Assembly (NCBI GenBank): GCA_963820415.1
Contig: CAWFZT010000009.1
Location: forward strand, 62,001-126,000
Reading direction: 5' to 3'
Source of the DNA: CAWFZT01 sp963820415
GTDB lineage: Bacteria > Chloroflexota > Anaerolineae > Anaerolineales > Anaerolineaceae
Length of the DNA: 64,000 nt
Numbering within the stretch: the stretch's first letter is position 1; each line of letters opens with the position of its first letter. The notes beneath the pieces were generated by a model. It had not been told where the DNA came from. It did not search any database and saw only the letters and a list, made by a program, of their open reading frames with translations. This document shows positions 28,188 to 38,900 of the stretch, one piece after another. A program made the position numbers and the translations under genes.

Positions 28188-28613
28188 TCATCCCATCATA
28201 GGATCTTTACCAGCTAGCTGGTATAGCTCCACCAGCACTCCGCCAGTGCTCTTAGGGTGGACAAAGGCCATTTTTCGCCCGGGAAGTTCCATAGCGGTCT
28301 CGTTGATCAGCCGCACACCTTTGTCTTTCAATTGCAGCAGCATAGCGTCGATGTCATCCACTTCGAAGCACAGATGGTGCATACCTCCGCCGCGTTCAGC
28401 CAGAAACTTGGCTATGCCGGTATCTTCGGCGGTTGGTTTGACCAGCTCGACTTCGCTGTCGCCGCACGGCAGGAATCCTACCACGGCCTTCTGGCTGGGG
28501 ACGTCTTCAATGTGGTCGACAACCAGGCCAAGCGCATCTCGCCAGAAGCTCAAAGCGCCGTCAATATCGGCAACGGCGATGGCGATGTGATTGATCTTAG
28601 TAATATTAGCCAT
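28188..28613 (-). CDS. mce: Methylmalonyl-CoA epimerase
   Basis: Converts (S)- to (R)-methylmalonyl-CoA in the propionate-succinate interconversion. It is a 141-aa vicinal-oxygen-chelate protein. Metal ligands are seen in INHIAIAVADID (His), GGMHHLCFEVDDID (His) and LVELYQL (Glu). It follows the mutase gene by 10 bp on the same strand, so the two form an operon, which supports the substrate call. Confidence 0.94.
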   Translation of the reverse strand: MANITKINHIAIAVADIDGALSFWRDALGLVVDHIEDVPSQKAVVGFLPCGDSEVELVKPTAEDTGIAKFLAERGGGMHHLCFEVDDIDAMLLQLKDKGVRLINETAMELPGRKMAFVHPKSTGGVLVELYQLAGKDPMMG

Positions 28614-28623
28614 ATTATCTTAC

Positions 28624-30273
28624 TTATATCCATGCTGGAGGTAGGTATTCGCCCCATACTCGGCGTAAAGTCCCACAGATTTCGCCCAGGGTGAGTGAAT
28701 TTTCCGCGCACTCGATGAAGAGCGGCATAAGGTTTTCCCGGTCGCGGGCGGTAGCGTCCAGGAGGGCAATCAGCTCGCTGGCTTTAGAGGTATCTCGCCG
28801 GGCCCGCAAGCCGGTCAGGCGGTCGCGCTGGTTCCGCTCGATCTGCGGATCGACTGACAACCGTTCCACCTCAATTTTCTCCTGAGTCTGAAAAGCATTG
28901 ACTCCCACCACGGTTTGCTCCCCGGTTTCTACCTGCTTCTGGAAGCGGTAGGCCGCTTCTTGAATCTCACCCTGGATGAAGCCGTTTTCAATCGCCGCCA
29001 GCGCCCCACCCATGCTGTCGATTTTCTCAATATATTGCATGGCCTGATCGCAAATTTGACTTGTCAAACTCTCGATCACGTATGAACCCGCCAGCGGGTC
29101 AATCGTATCGGCCACCCCAAACTCGTAGCCAATGATTTGCTGCGTGCGCAAGGCTACTCGAACCGATTTTTCGGTGGGCAGCCACAACGCCTCATCCATG
29201 CTGTTCGTATGCAGCGACTGTGTCCCGCCCAACACGGCGGCCAGCGCCTGTAACGTTACCCGCACCACGTTATTCTCCGGCTGCTGGGCGGTCAGGGTCG
29301 AGCCGGCCGTTTGGGTATGGAAACGCAGCATCAGCGAGCGCGGGTCGCTGGCGCCAAAACGCTGGCGCATGATCTGGGCCCACAGGCGGCGCGCCGCCCG
29401 GTATTTGGCTACCTCTTCGAGAAAATTGTTGTGGGCATTGAAGAAAAACGAAAGTTGCGGGGCAAATTCATCCACCGCCAGCCCGGCCCGTAAGGCTTCC
29501 TGTACATAAGCGATGGCGTTGGCCAACGTGAAAGCCACTTCCTGAACCGCCGTTGAACCAGCCTCGCGAATGTGGTAGCCGGAGATGCTGATCGTATTCC
29601 AGTTGGGCACGTGCACTTGGCAGTATTGGAAGATATCAGTGATCAGACGCATAGAAGGCGCCGGTGGGAAGATATAAGTACCGCGCGCCACGAATTCTTT
29701 GAGGATATCATTCTGGATCGTGCCACGTAGCTTACTTTCATCTATGCCCTGGCGCCTGCCCACAGCGATGTACATGGCCAGGAGAATAGCTGCTGGAGCG
29801 TTGATGGTCATGCTTGTAGAAACTTTATCCAGCGGAATTTCCTTGAAAAGCATTTCCATATCTTCCAAAGAAGAGATCGACACGCCTACCTTGCCGACCT
29901 CACCGGCGGAGATCGAATCATCGGCGTCGTAACCTATCTGGGTCGGCAAGTCAAACGCCACCGACAGTCCAGTCTGACCCTGCTGGAGCAGATAGCGGTA
30001 GCGGTGATTGGATTCTTCGGCGCTGGCAAATCCGGCATACTGGCGCATAGTCCACAGACGGCCGCGGTACATGGTGGGCTGAATGCCACGGGTGAACGGG
30101 TATTCGCCTGGGAAGCCCAGTTCCACCAGGTAATCCAATTCCGCAGGTAGACCCAGGTATGGCATCGTGATGCCTGATGAAGTTTCGAATTTCGACTTGC
30201 GTTCCGGGAAACGCCTGAGCACCGGTTTCAGCGTCTCTTCTTCCCAACGTTTTTGTTCGGATTCCAGGGACAT
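28624..30273 (-). CDS. Methylmalonyl-CoA mutase, large (catalytic) subunit
   Basis: Adenosylcobalamin-dependent isomerase between methylmalonyl-CoA and succinyl-CoA. The TIM-barrel domain is complete: the TMRQYAGFASAEESNHRY block, SVAFDLPTQIGYDADD, MTINAPA, and the RFHTQTAGSTLTAQQPENNVVR region. At about 549 aa it ends before the B12-binding domain, as in split acyl-CoA mutases where a small subunit carries cobalamin; that subunit is not in the window. I start at ATG 30273, which has GAGGAAGG upstream. The open frame to 30372 adds 33 residues unlike the family. Confidence 0.93.
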   Translation of the reverse strand: MSLESEQKRWEEETLKPVLRRFPERKSKFETSSGITMPYLGLPAELDYLVELGFPGEYPFTRGIQPTMYRGRLWTMRQYAGFASAEESNHRYRYLLQQGQTGLSVAFDLPTQIGYDADDSISAGEVGKVGVSISSLEDMEMLFKEIPLDKVSTSMTINAPAAILLAMYIAVGRRQGIDESKLRGTIQNDILKEFVARGTYIFPPAPSMRLITDIFQYCQVHVPNWNTISISGYHIREAGSTAVQEVAFTLANAIAYVQEALRAGLAVDEFAPQLSFFFNAHNNFLEEVAKYRAARRLWAQIMRQRFGASDPRSLMLRFHTQTAGSTLTAQQPENNVVRVTLQALAAVLGGTQSLHTNSMDEALWLPTEKSVRVALRTQQIIGYEFGVADTIDPLAGSYVIESLTSQICDQAMQYIEKIDSMGGALAAIENGFIQGEIQEAAYRFQKQVETGEQTVVGVNAFQTQEKIEVERLSVDPQIERNQRDRLTGLRARRDTSKASELIALLDATARDRENLMPLFIECAENSLTLGEICGTLRRVWGEYLPPAWI

Positions 30274-30438
30274 AGCCTTCCTCAACTTATTCAATTTATT
30301 ATTCAGTATACATGAATTGCTGGATCTTTGGAATTTCTTGTAGAAGAACTCATCTACCGCGGCAATTCCCAATAGACCAGAATTTATTTATGGTAAACTT
30401 CATGCAAATTTCCTGGAATCAGAAGGGGTTCGAAATTA

Positions 30439-30648
30439 ATGACTCCTTTTCTCGAGCTGGCTTTCATCCTTGCTGCCATTTTGCTGGCCGCCAAACTGGG
30501 CGGTTATATCACCATCCCTCACGGTGAATAAATGTTGGAAAAAGTTTTCGCTGCCACCCAGGAGATCACCGGTTACCTTCCCGACACCGGCAGATTGGTA
30601 ATGCTGCCGGTCGCCCGGGCTTATGGATTAGAACGGAAACCGGGATAA
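30439..30648 (+). pseudogene. Gene scar: antiporter N-terminus joined to P-II-like C-terminus
   Basis: The first frame (30439-30531) encodes MTPFLELAFILAAILLAAKLGGY, which closely resembles the first helix of CPA2-type cation:proton antiporters, then ends at TAA. The same frame resumes at ATG 30532 and ends at 30648 with EITGYLPDTGRLVMLPVARAYGLE, which resembles the C-terminus of P-II-like proteins often encoded beside such antiporters. An internal deletion that fused the two neighbours is the simplest reading. AAGGGG lies about 10 nt before the first ATG. The identities are recalled from family patterns and are not certain. Confidence 0.45.
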
Positions 30649-30652
30649 ATGC

Positions 30653-31795
30653 ATGAAAATTCTTGCTGTCGACATCGGCACCGGCACCCAGGACATTTTC
30701 CTGTACGATTCACAGCTTGACCTGGAGAACGGCTATAAACTGGTGCTGCCTTCACCCACCATGATCATCAGGAACAAACTCCGCCAGGCCACCCGACAAC
30801 GACAGGCTGTCTTGCTGGCAGGGGTGACAATGGGCGGTGGTCCAAGCGCGTGGGCAGTTGAGGCCCATCTGAATGCTGGGCTGGTGGTGTATGCCCTGCC
30901 TGATGCAGCGCGTACAATCAACGACGACCTGGAAAAGATCCAAGCCACGGGAATCACCCTGGTCAGCGATGACGAAGCGCTCCGCCTGCCTGAAACGGTG
31001 CAACGCATCGAATTGGGCGATTTCAACTTCCCTTTAATTTCACACACGCTCGAACAATTCAGCGTATCCCTCGACCACCTGGCTGCCGTAGCAGTGGCGG
31101 TATTCGACCACGGGGATGCCCCCAGGGGCATTTCCGACCGGCGTTTCCGCTTCGACTATCTCGACCGGCGCATCCGCGCTGAGAACCGGCTGAGCGCCTT
31201 TGCCTACTGCCGCCAGGATATTCCGCCCAGTATGACCCGCTTGCAGGCCGTAGGAAGGTCAGCCAATGGTTTACCTGTCCCGTTGGTGGTCATGGACACC
31301 GCCCCGGCAGCCGTGCTGGGGGCGACCTTCGACCCACAGGTGGCAGCTCGCCCAAGGATAATGATCGCCAACATCGGCAATTTTCACACGCTGGCTTTCC
31401 GTCTGGGACCTACAGGCGTGGAAGGGATGTTTGAGCACCATACCGGGGAAATAGATCTCCAACGGCTGGAAGCGTTATTACTCGCCCTGGCTGGCGGAAC
31501 GTTGAAAAATGAGGATGTGTTCAAGCAGCAGGGCCATGGAGCGCTGATTTACTCGCACGAGCCATTTAAGTTAGATACCGATGGGATCAATCTGGCAGTA
31601 ACCGGGCCACGACGCAATCTGCTAAAAGAGTCAAACCTGTGTCCCTATTTTGCAGCCCCATTTGGAGATATGATGATCACCGGCTGTTACGGCTTGCTGG
31701 CCGCCACAGCCGATGTGATACCCGAGCTGGGCGAGACGATCCGCAATTCACTTCTCGGCCCATCCACTGGTAAAGTGCCCTGGGACGAGGAATAG
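30653..31795 (+). CDS. DUF1786 family protein (ASKHA-like)
   Basis: A 380-aa soluble protein recognised as DUF1786. The N-terminus ILAVDIGTGTQDIFLYD has the phosphate-1 loop pattern of actin/hexokinase/Hsp70-type ATPases, and ANIGNFHTLAF and GPRRN lie later. The family is sometimes annotated as linked to pyruvate formate-lyase activation, but no reaction is established. It lies 5 bp after the antiporter scar, so it probably once belonged to that transcript. Confidence 0.82.
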   Translation: MKILAVDIGTGTQDIFLYDSQLDLENGYKLVLPSPTMIIRNKLRQATRQRQAVLLAGVTMGGGPSAWAVEAHLNAGLVVYALPDAARTINDDLEKIQATGITLVSDDEALRLPETVQRIELGDFNFPLISHTLEQFSVSLDHLAAVAVAVFDHGDAPRGISDRRFRFDYLDRRIRAENRLSAFAYCRQDIPPSMTRLQAVGRSANGLPVPLVVMDTAPAAVLGATFDPQVAARPRIMIANIGNFHTLAFRLGPTGVEGMFEHHTGEIDLQRLEALLLALAGGTLKNEDVFKQQGHGALIYSHEPFKLDTDGINLAVTGPRRNLLKESNLCPYFAAPFGDMMITGCYGLLAATADVIPELGETIRNSLLGPSTGKVPWDEE

Positions 31796-31815
31796 ACGAA
31801 ACTTAAGCATTCATG

Positions 31816-31844
31816 TTGACCGGTTGCTCTATCTCTGGTAGAAT
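31816..31844 (+). promoter_or_regulatory. rplI promoter
   Basis: TTGACC (31816-31821) and TAGAAT (31839-31844) with an ideal 17-bp spacer, ending 74 bp before the rplI ATG. Confidence 0.65.
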
Positions 31845-31918
31845 TCAGCGGCCAGGAACGTTGTACCCTTCGTTCCAGCAATAATCAATCCGATAAATAC
31901 TATGAAAGGGCTTGAGCA

Positions 31919-32452
31919 ATGAAGGTTCTCTTGATGAAAGACGTTTATAAACTGGGGCGGGCCGGTGATGTCAAACGTGTCGCAGACGGATTTGGCCGCA
32001 ATTTCTTATTACCCCAGGGCCTGGCAGTTCTGGCAACACCCGGAGCACTCAAACAGGTCGACCATATCCGCGCTCAGGCGGCCCTGCGCCGCAACGCGCT
32101 TAACACCGAAATGGGCAGCGTAGCCGAACAGGTCAACGGCGTCGTGCTCTCCTTCGCCAGCAAGGCTGGTGAAACAGGTAAGCTGTATGGTTCAATTACC
32201 CCGCAGATGGTCGCCGAAGCGCTTAACCAGAAGCTGAATACGAAAATCGACCGCCACAACGTTGAAATGCAGCCGATCCGCACCCTGGGCGATTTCAAAG
32301 CGCGCGTCCGACTGACCGTTGACCTGACCCCCGAGGTCAAGATCCTCGTCCACCGCGAAGGCGAAACACCCGTCCAGGCGGCTGAACCTCCGGCTGCCGA
32401 GAAGAAAGCTGCTCCAGCCGAAGAACCGGCTTCGGAAGAAAAGGCAGCCTGA
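31919..32452 (+). CDS. rplI: 50S ribosomal protein L9
   Basis: L9 spans the large subunit from the L1 region and influences frame maintenance. The N-terminal domain MKVLLMKDVYKLGRAGDVKRVADGFGRNFLLPQGLA is diagnostic. The C-terminal domain follows (GKLYGSITPQMVAEAL). At 177 aa it is longer than the usual 148 because of an Ala/Glu/Lys/Pro-rich tail. AAAGGGC precedes the ATG. It stands alone, without the usual rpsF-ssb-rpsR neighbours. Confidence 0.96.
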   Translation: MKVLLMKDVYKLGRAGDVKRVADGFGRNFLLPQGLAVLATPGALKQVDHIRAQAALRRNALNTEMGSVAEQVNGVVLSFASKAGETGKLYGSITPQMVAEALNQKLNTKIDRHNVEMQPIRTLGDFKARVRLTVDLTPEVKILVHREGETPVQAAEPPAAEKKAAPAEEPASEEKAA

Positions 32453-32581
32453 GCCATCTTTATTTAATCAGACAAACCGAATAAGAATCATAGACTTGAT
32501 GTCACAAGTACTGGGGGATGACCGCACCGGCACTTGTGACTTGGAATAATTATCCGGACCTGCCGGACTGCCCCAGCTATT

Positions 32582-32590
32582 TGTTATAAT
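32582..32590 (+). promoter_or_regulatory. Extended -10 promoter of the RodZ-like gene
   Basis: TGTTATAAT is a full extended -10. It ends 10 bp before ATG 32601, which leaves room for only a few untranslated bases. The in-frame ATG at 32589 lies inside the -10 and cannot be the start. Confidence 0.6.
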
Positions 32591-32600
32591 GCCTGTAACT

Positions 32601-33962
32601 ATGCCTGAGACAATCGGTGAATTGCTCAAGAAATCCCGCCTGGAAAAGCGGCTGACTCTTGACCAGGTCTTTCAGGCCTTGCACATCCGCCAGCCCTTCC
32701 TGGAAGCATTGGAAAATAACCAGCGCGAATTGCTCCCCTCAGAAGTCCAGGGGCGCGGTTTTTTACGCATGTATGCCGAGTTCCTGGGCCTGCCTGTCCA
32801 ACCGCTGATGAAGGCCTGGGAAAACAATTCGGTTATTCTGCCGGAACCGGAGAATCCATCCGAAGAGATCCCCGTCACGGAAAGCCGACCCTCTCCACCC
32901 GAAAAACCGGCTTCAGCGCCTGTCTCAATTCCTGAGAAAATCCCGGAGAGTGAACCAGAGCCAAAATCTGCCCCACCTGTTAATACACAACCGTCTGGGG
33001 TCATATTTCAGGAAATTGGGGCGGAGCTACGCCAGCGCCGGGAAATCCTTGGGATAACGCTGGCAGACATAGAACAGCACCTGCATATCCGCCTGCATTA
33101 TTTAAAGGCGCTGGAGACTGGCAAAGTAGACGACCTGCCATCCCTGGCGCAAGTTCGCGGCATGTTGAGCAACTACGCTCACTTCCTGGAAATAGACAGC
33201 GAGGCCATGCTACTGCGTTTTGCCGATGCCCAGCAAGCCCGGCGGGTAGAACGCGTCATTCCACAGACTTCGGCCAAAGGTTTTACACGCCGGCCGCCGG
33301 AGCTTTCCAGGCCATCCGTCCTAAAACGATTTCTGACCCCTGATCTGCTGGTGATCAGCCTGGTCATTCTGGTATTCTTCGGTTTTGCTGTCTGGAGCGC
33401 CGCCCAGGTAAATGCGATCAGCAGTCAGGAGAAAATAATCACGCCCCCTTCGATTGCCCAGATACTGCTGATCACCCCTTCAGAGACCGCCATTGCCGAA
33501 ACTGACATTCCTGAAGGGGCAATGAACACACCAGTTGACGAGACAGAAGTTACCGAAGAGGCTTCGAACAACGAAGAACCGACATTGGTACCTACGCTGG
33601 ACAATCTGCCGCTGCAAGTATACGTGGTAGCCTCCCAGCGTGCCTGGATGCGCATTACTGTAGATGGAAAAGTTGTTTTCGACGGGCGGGTGATGATCGG
33701 CAACGCTTATCCTTACTCAGCTAAGAAAACCATAGAGTTGGACACCGGTAACGGGGCCGCCCTGGAAGTCTATTACAACCAGAATAATCTCGGTAAGTTG
33801 GGGGTCGTCGGCCAGGTGGTTGACTTGATTTTCTCCCAGGGTGGTATCGTCACTCCGACAGTCAGTTTCTCTCCTACTCCGACCGTCACTCCCATCTCCA
33901 CATTCACTCGGCAGCCAACAGCTACTCTACGCACTCCTACAATTACTCCCTATGTTCCGTAA
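32601..33962 (+). CDS. RodZ-like membrane protein with two HTH domains
   Basis: RodZ proteins tie MreB to the membrane and wall machinery in rods. Here two HTH_25 domains stand in tandem: about residues 1-65 (IGELLKKSRLEKRLTLDQV) and about 140-205 (IGAELRQRREILGITLADI), joined by a Pro/Glu-rich linker. A membrane helix (LLVISLVILVFFGFAVWSA) and an outer DUF4115-type domain (QVYVVASQRAWMRITVDGKVVFDG) follow, then a Thr/Pro tail. Most RodZ proteins have one HTH domain. The start is ATG 32601, judged by the -10 element 10 bp upstream. The rimO gene begins 12 bp after the stop. Confidence 0.85.
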   Translation: MPETIGELLKKSRLEKRLTLDQVFQALHIRQPFLEALENNQRELLPSEVQGRGFLRMYAEFLGLPVQPLMKAWENNSVILPEPENPSEEIPVTESRPSPPEKPASAPVSIPEKIPESEPEPKSAPPVNTQPSGVIFQEIGAELRQRREILGITLADIEQHLHIRLHYLKALETGKVDDLPSLAQVRGMLSNYAHFLEIDSEAMLLRFADAQQARRVERVIPQTSAKGFTRRPPELSRPSVLKRFLTPDLLVISLVILVFFGFAVWSAAQVNAISSQEKIITPPSIAQILLITPSETAIAETDIPEGAMNTPVDETEVTEEASNNEEPTLVPTLDNLPLQVYVVASQRAWMRITVDGKVVFDGRVMIGNAYPYSAKKTIELDTGNGAALEVYYNQNNLGKLGVVGQVVDLIFSQGGIVTPTVSFSPTPTVTPISTFTRQPTATLRTPTITPYVP

Positions 33963-33974
33963 AAGCTTACAGGT

Positions 33975-35394
33975 ATGAATTCTAAAACTTTTTACCTGGT
34001 TTCTCTCGGCTGTGCGAAAAACACAGTCGATTCTGAAATCAATGTCCGCCCTCCTCCAGAAAGAGGGCTTCGTTTCAGTGCAAAAACCTTCTCAAGCCAG
34101 CCTGTTGATCGTGAATACCTGTGGCTTTATCCAGCCAGCCAGGGAAGAATCGATCCAGGTACTGAATGAACTGGCGAACAAGAAAAAGTATAACCAACTC
34201 CTCATTGCTGCCGGTTGCCTGACCGAAAGGTACCGCAAGACCCTGGCGGAACAGGTTTTGGGGCTGGACGCCATGGTGGGCACCCGTCGTTGGATGGACA
34301 TCGTCGAGGTTGTGCAGAAGCTGCGCCAGGCCCGCCCGCATCCTACTACCCTGTATCACCTGCCCGATTCTCCCACAGTAGGCCAGGATGAACACGGCGT
34401 GCTGCGCGCCGCCATTCAGGGCAGCAGCGCCTATCTCAAAATCGCCGATGGCTGCCGCAGGCCGTGCGCATTCTGCTCCATCCCTTTGATTAAAGGCACA
34501 GCGGTAAGCCGCCCACCCGAAACCATTCTGCACGAGTCAAAAATATTGCAAGGTTTGGGATTACAGGAATTGATCCTCATCGCTCAGGATACCACCGATT
34601 ACGGGCATGACCTGGGTATGGTGGACGGCCTGTCCATCTTGCTTAATAGGATGGTAAACGAAACCCATGAGATCCCCTGGATCCGCATTTTATATGCCTA
34701 TCCTGGCTATGTGACCGATGCCTTGATCCAGACCATGGTCGAAAACCCTCAAATCCTGCATTATTTGGATATGCCTCTCCAGCACGCTCATCCAGATACC
34801 CTGCGCCGGATGAAACGTCCGGCAAATATCGATTGGGTGTATAAAACCCTCGAAAAAATGCGCCAGGCCATGCCAGACCTGGCTTTACGCACGACCTTCA
34901 TCGTCGGTTACCCTGGCGAAACGGAAGCAGAATTTCAAACGCTGCTGGATTTCGTTCAGGAGATCAAGTTTGACCACGCCGGAGCGTTTACTTTCTCTTT
35001 CGAGCCAGGAACTGCCAGCGAACCTTTAGGCGATCCGATCTCGAATGAGTTGAAAAAGGAACGCCTGGAGCGATTGATGCTTCTCCAGCAGAACATTTCC
35101 ATGGCGCGCAACCAGGAGTTGGTGGGTAAGCGCCTGGATGTGCTGGTGGAAGGATACGACAACGGCATTTCTATCGGCCGGTCTTACCGCGATGCGCCCG
35201 AGATCGATGGACTAGTGCTCATCGAGGGACAGGCCCCAATTGGAGAAATTGTACCCGTGCGCGTGACCGGCGTGCTTCCCCACGATCTTACCGCGCAAAG
35301 TCTGTATGTCCCGCATCCAACCATTCCTCCCCGACCAGGCGTAAAAATTGACCCCCACCCTGGTAGGAATAAACATCCCGCAAGACTGGATTGA
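33975..35394 (+). CDS. rimO: Ribosomal protein S12 methylthiotransferase RimO (one-base frameshift)
   Basis: Radical-SAM enzyme that adds a methylthio group to an aspartate of ribosomal protein S12. The first iron-sulfur site uses Cys in VSLGCAKNTVDSE, VNTCGFI and AAGCLTERY. The radical-SAM motif is CRRPCAFC (Cx3Cx2C), and a TRAM domain ends the protein. The frame changes at about 34036-34040: GAAATC needs one A removed to give DSESMSALLQKEGF, the expected family sequence. The repaired protein has 472 aa. The break lies in a short A-run in a conserved gene, so a sequence error is favoured. Confidence 0.92.
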
Positions 35395-35428
35395 ATACGG
35401 CAACCTGTTGGATATCACCCGGAATAAT

Positions 35429-35842
35429 CTACTCTGCTCCCCGCTGATGGTTGGACCGGCAGGCCCTCCCAATCGCCAGGCAGCCAGCCACCCCGGCAGG
35501 CAGTCCCAGCCACAACCAGACCAGCGGATCGCCGGCGCTGGCAGTCCAAGCCAGGATCAGGAACATGACCCCTCCAAAGTAAAATAAGATGAAGCGACGC
35601 TCCCATAGCCAACTAGGGAATCTGGCAGGCTCCAGGTAGAAAAAATCAGCCACTACCAGAGCGGCTCCCCAGGCTAGTAACCTGCCAGAAATTACAAAAG
35701 GCAACGCCAGCGATGTGGGCAGGATGACTAACAGCCCAAATCCAACGGATAACCAGGTTCTGAAGCGATATGGTTACCGGGTCAGCGCGCCCCAGGCGCC
35801 GGCGTAACCGATATATATTGGCAGGATACCCAGCCCGGTTCT
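35429..35842 (-). pseudogene. Remnant of a multi-pass membrane protein
   Basis: On the minus strand one frame is open from 35842 to 35429 except for a TAA at 35776-35774. It reads TGLGILPIYIGYAGAWGALTR, stop, then SVGFGLLVILPTSLALPF and further hydrophobic helices to SNHQRGAE. There is no credible start codon and the frame is closed upstream by TAG. The hydrophobic pattern over about 130 codons suggests a former integral membrane protein; I do not know the family. This is the only content of the 567-bp gap between rimO and the subtilase. Confidence 0.4.
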
Positions 35843-35961
35843 CTAAAGAAGCATTCTTGTCTGCATAGGAGAAAGATATGCAATGAACATGCCGGGATAG
35901 ATATTAGATTACCGGCAGGGGTTGCCTGCCGGTAATTTGCTAAATTGTCCAAATCTCCGGT

Positions 35962-38900
35962 TTAGTAGGGCGCCGGACTAGTTGATCCGACCGTATTCAC
36001 GGCGGTGACGATGGGTTCCGTGGAGCCTTGTTTGATCTTCAACACTTTCCACCAGGTGCCGTTGGATGAGGTAGGAACATTGTAGGTGCCTTCCAGATCT
36101 GTACCATAGTAAACGGTCACCCTGGCCTGCGACCCTCCCATTTTGCTGGCCGCATCGTTCAGGAAAACGGCGAACAAATATTGGTCGGTGTCCGTGGTCC
36201 CATACAAGCTATCGATAGTAACCACCTCAGTGCCGTAAGCCTGGGTATCCTGCGCCACCAACTCAGCATTCGCTGGGCTGGCGCAAGGGTTTACACCCAA
36301 ACCGCCATCCAGGTTATCCTTATTGACCAGGCATTCGTTGATTTTCGGCAGCCAGAGATTACTCTCCATATCGGAGATAGTACTACCCCAGACGAGCTGG
36401 ATGCGTATCTTCCCGGGGTCCGGGATGAGGACGATATCGAAATCTTGCTCGATGTTATTACCCTTGCTGATGGATATCGTGCGCGTCTGGCGTATGTAAT
36501 TTCCCTTCGAGATGAGCAGGTCATAAGTGCCGGGCGGCAAACCTCGGAACGAGAAATTACCGGAGGAGTCGGTCATGGTCGACCAGGATGTGCCAGAGAT
36601 CTGCAGATTTACCGACTGGACCGGATCAGGCGGGCCAGGATTTTCCGTCATGGCGTCGTAGATCGTGCCTTCAAACTGCGGAGGAGTGGTAAAGCTCCAC
36701 GTCGAAGACCAGGAAGAGTACAGGTCGCCTGATATGTTATGAGCGCGCACGCGCCAGGAATAAGTGCCTGCCTCGGCCAGATCCATCGGGCCTAGCTGTA
36801 ACTGGGTTACTACTGGCACGATGGTATCGATCACCGTAGAAGTAAAACTTGGTGAAGAAGAAACCTGCACCTGGTAATCATCGACAAACCGGGTACTTGA
36901 GTTCTGGTTAAGTGAGCTGGCCCAATCCAACAGGGGAGCAAATGTACCCACAGTAGACGCGTTGGCTGGTTTGGTGAGATTCGGAGCATAGGGCGGATCG
37001 GGAGTTTGGAAATTGGGAGTGTCAGTCGCCAAAGTCCAGCCACTGAACCCGAACAGTCCTCCTGCGCTCACTCTCCAGCACAGAGTCGCATTACGAGGCA
37101 AGGTGGTCGTCAGCGTATACGGTGGGCTAACAGTGATCTTTTTATCCAGCACCTTGGTTGATGTACAGGTACTGGTGAATTTGAAGATTTGGATCCAATA
37201 CGAGCTGGCTTCGGGGATGACGTTCCAATCGAAGGTTGGGGTGAGCGAATTTATCGGACTCGGCGGGGTTACTAACCCAGCCGGATCAGGAGGCGTGGTG
37301 TAAAAGGTATACGTACTTGACCAGTTGCTCCAGGTCGGCACACCGTTCCCGGCGCTCACCCGCCAGGAGTACTTGTTATTCGAGTCGAGCGCAGCATCAT
37401 AGTTATTGACTGTGATCGTGTCGTCATCCACTACGGTGGTGCTGAAGTCACTTACGGTGGAGATCTGCAAATGGAACTTTACCGCGCCGGCCGGAACAGA
37501 CCATTGCAGATAAACGTCATCCGGATCGGTCATGATCTTTTTATTGGTGGGAAGTTGTAAGCTTGGGGCTGAGGGCGGGTTGCCGGTGTAAAGCGTGAAA
37601 TAATCGCTGTAGTCAGACCAGCCGTATTTCCCCTGGTCACGCACCCGCCAGTAAAGGGTGCGGTTGCGCGGCAGATCACTACTGGTCTTCTGGTAGGAAC
37701 TTGGCGGAACCGTATCCCCAGAAGGTATACTGATGGTGGCTGAGAAAATTACCGATGAGCCTGAGAAGTAAATGTCTTTTGCCACCTGCAAGGAGTAAGC
37801 GTGGGCGTTCGTTACACCTGTCCAGGTAAATAACGGCCGCAGGGAATCGATCGTACTGCCGTCTGTCGGCAAGATCAATGGCCCGACCAAATCCAGCGAA
37901 GTATACAGGGACCAGGAAGAGGTCCAGGCGCCATAGAAATCGTTTGGGTCAGGCGGGTGTGGGACCAATCCTGCAGCGCACACGCCAGTAATAGTGGGTG
38001 TTGGGGTCCAGGGTCGTTGCGGAGTAAGAAATCGTAGGCGCGTCGACGTCGAACGTCCCAGGGCCTGCCGAGAAATCTGAAGCCGTGGAAATCTGGATCT
38101 GATAGCCATCCACATGAGTGGTAGGGGCCTTCCAGGTAAAGGTGGGGTTGACAGCAGGAGTGTTCCACACACTCCCAGAAGATAGCGAAACGAGTGAAGT
38201 TGTCGGGACAGACACTGCGATCGGCCTGAACGACCACAGCTCTGACCAGTTCCGCCACGCCGAACTTACCATTGGCCTGACTTGCCACCAATACGTGTTA
38301 CCAGAGCTCAGGTTATTGGTTAACGTATAGATCGAGCTACTCGTCGTTTTGTCAAGAACCAGATTGGTTAACGAGCTGCCTCTATAAATCTGGACTTCAT
38401 ATTCAGTAGCATTATAGAAATTAGACCAGTCCAGGGTCGGCCGTAACGTATTGATTTGAGACCCACTGGTGGGAGTTAACAGAGTTACCTCCTCTGGGAT
38501 CTTTTTGTCGATAGCATCCTTGAGGTTGGGCAGCGGGCCGATGTGTTTGGCAGACGAGCTGTCCTGGGATGTGCCAGTGCTGTGTAAAGCATCTCGCACC
38601 TCCTGTGAGGTCAGCTGATAGCCACGATCCTTGGCTACCCCTTGAAAACTGGCGGCCGCTCCGGCAACGATGGCTGCCGCAGCTGACGTACCGCCGAACT
38701 CTTCGGTATACAGGCGGTTCGGATCACCACCGCCGTTGAAAAGATCGCCGTAGCCGGTCGTGGTGACGTCTTCGCCCCAACCCTGCAAATCAACCCGGCT
38801 GCCGTAGTTGGTCGAACAAACCGGTGAACGCGTGTCTGATGTTCCGCCGGCGACGAGGATTGCGCCTAGAATCGCGCAAATCTTTGTCAAATTTATCATG

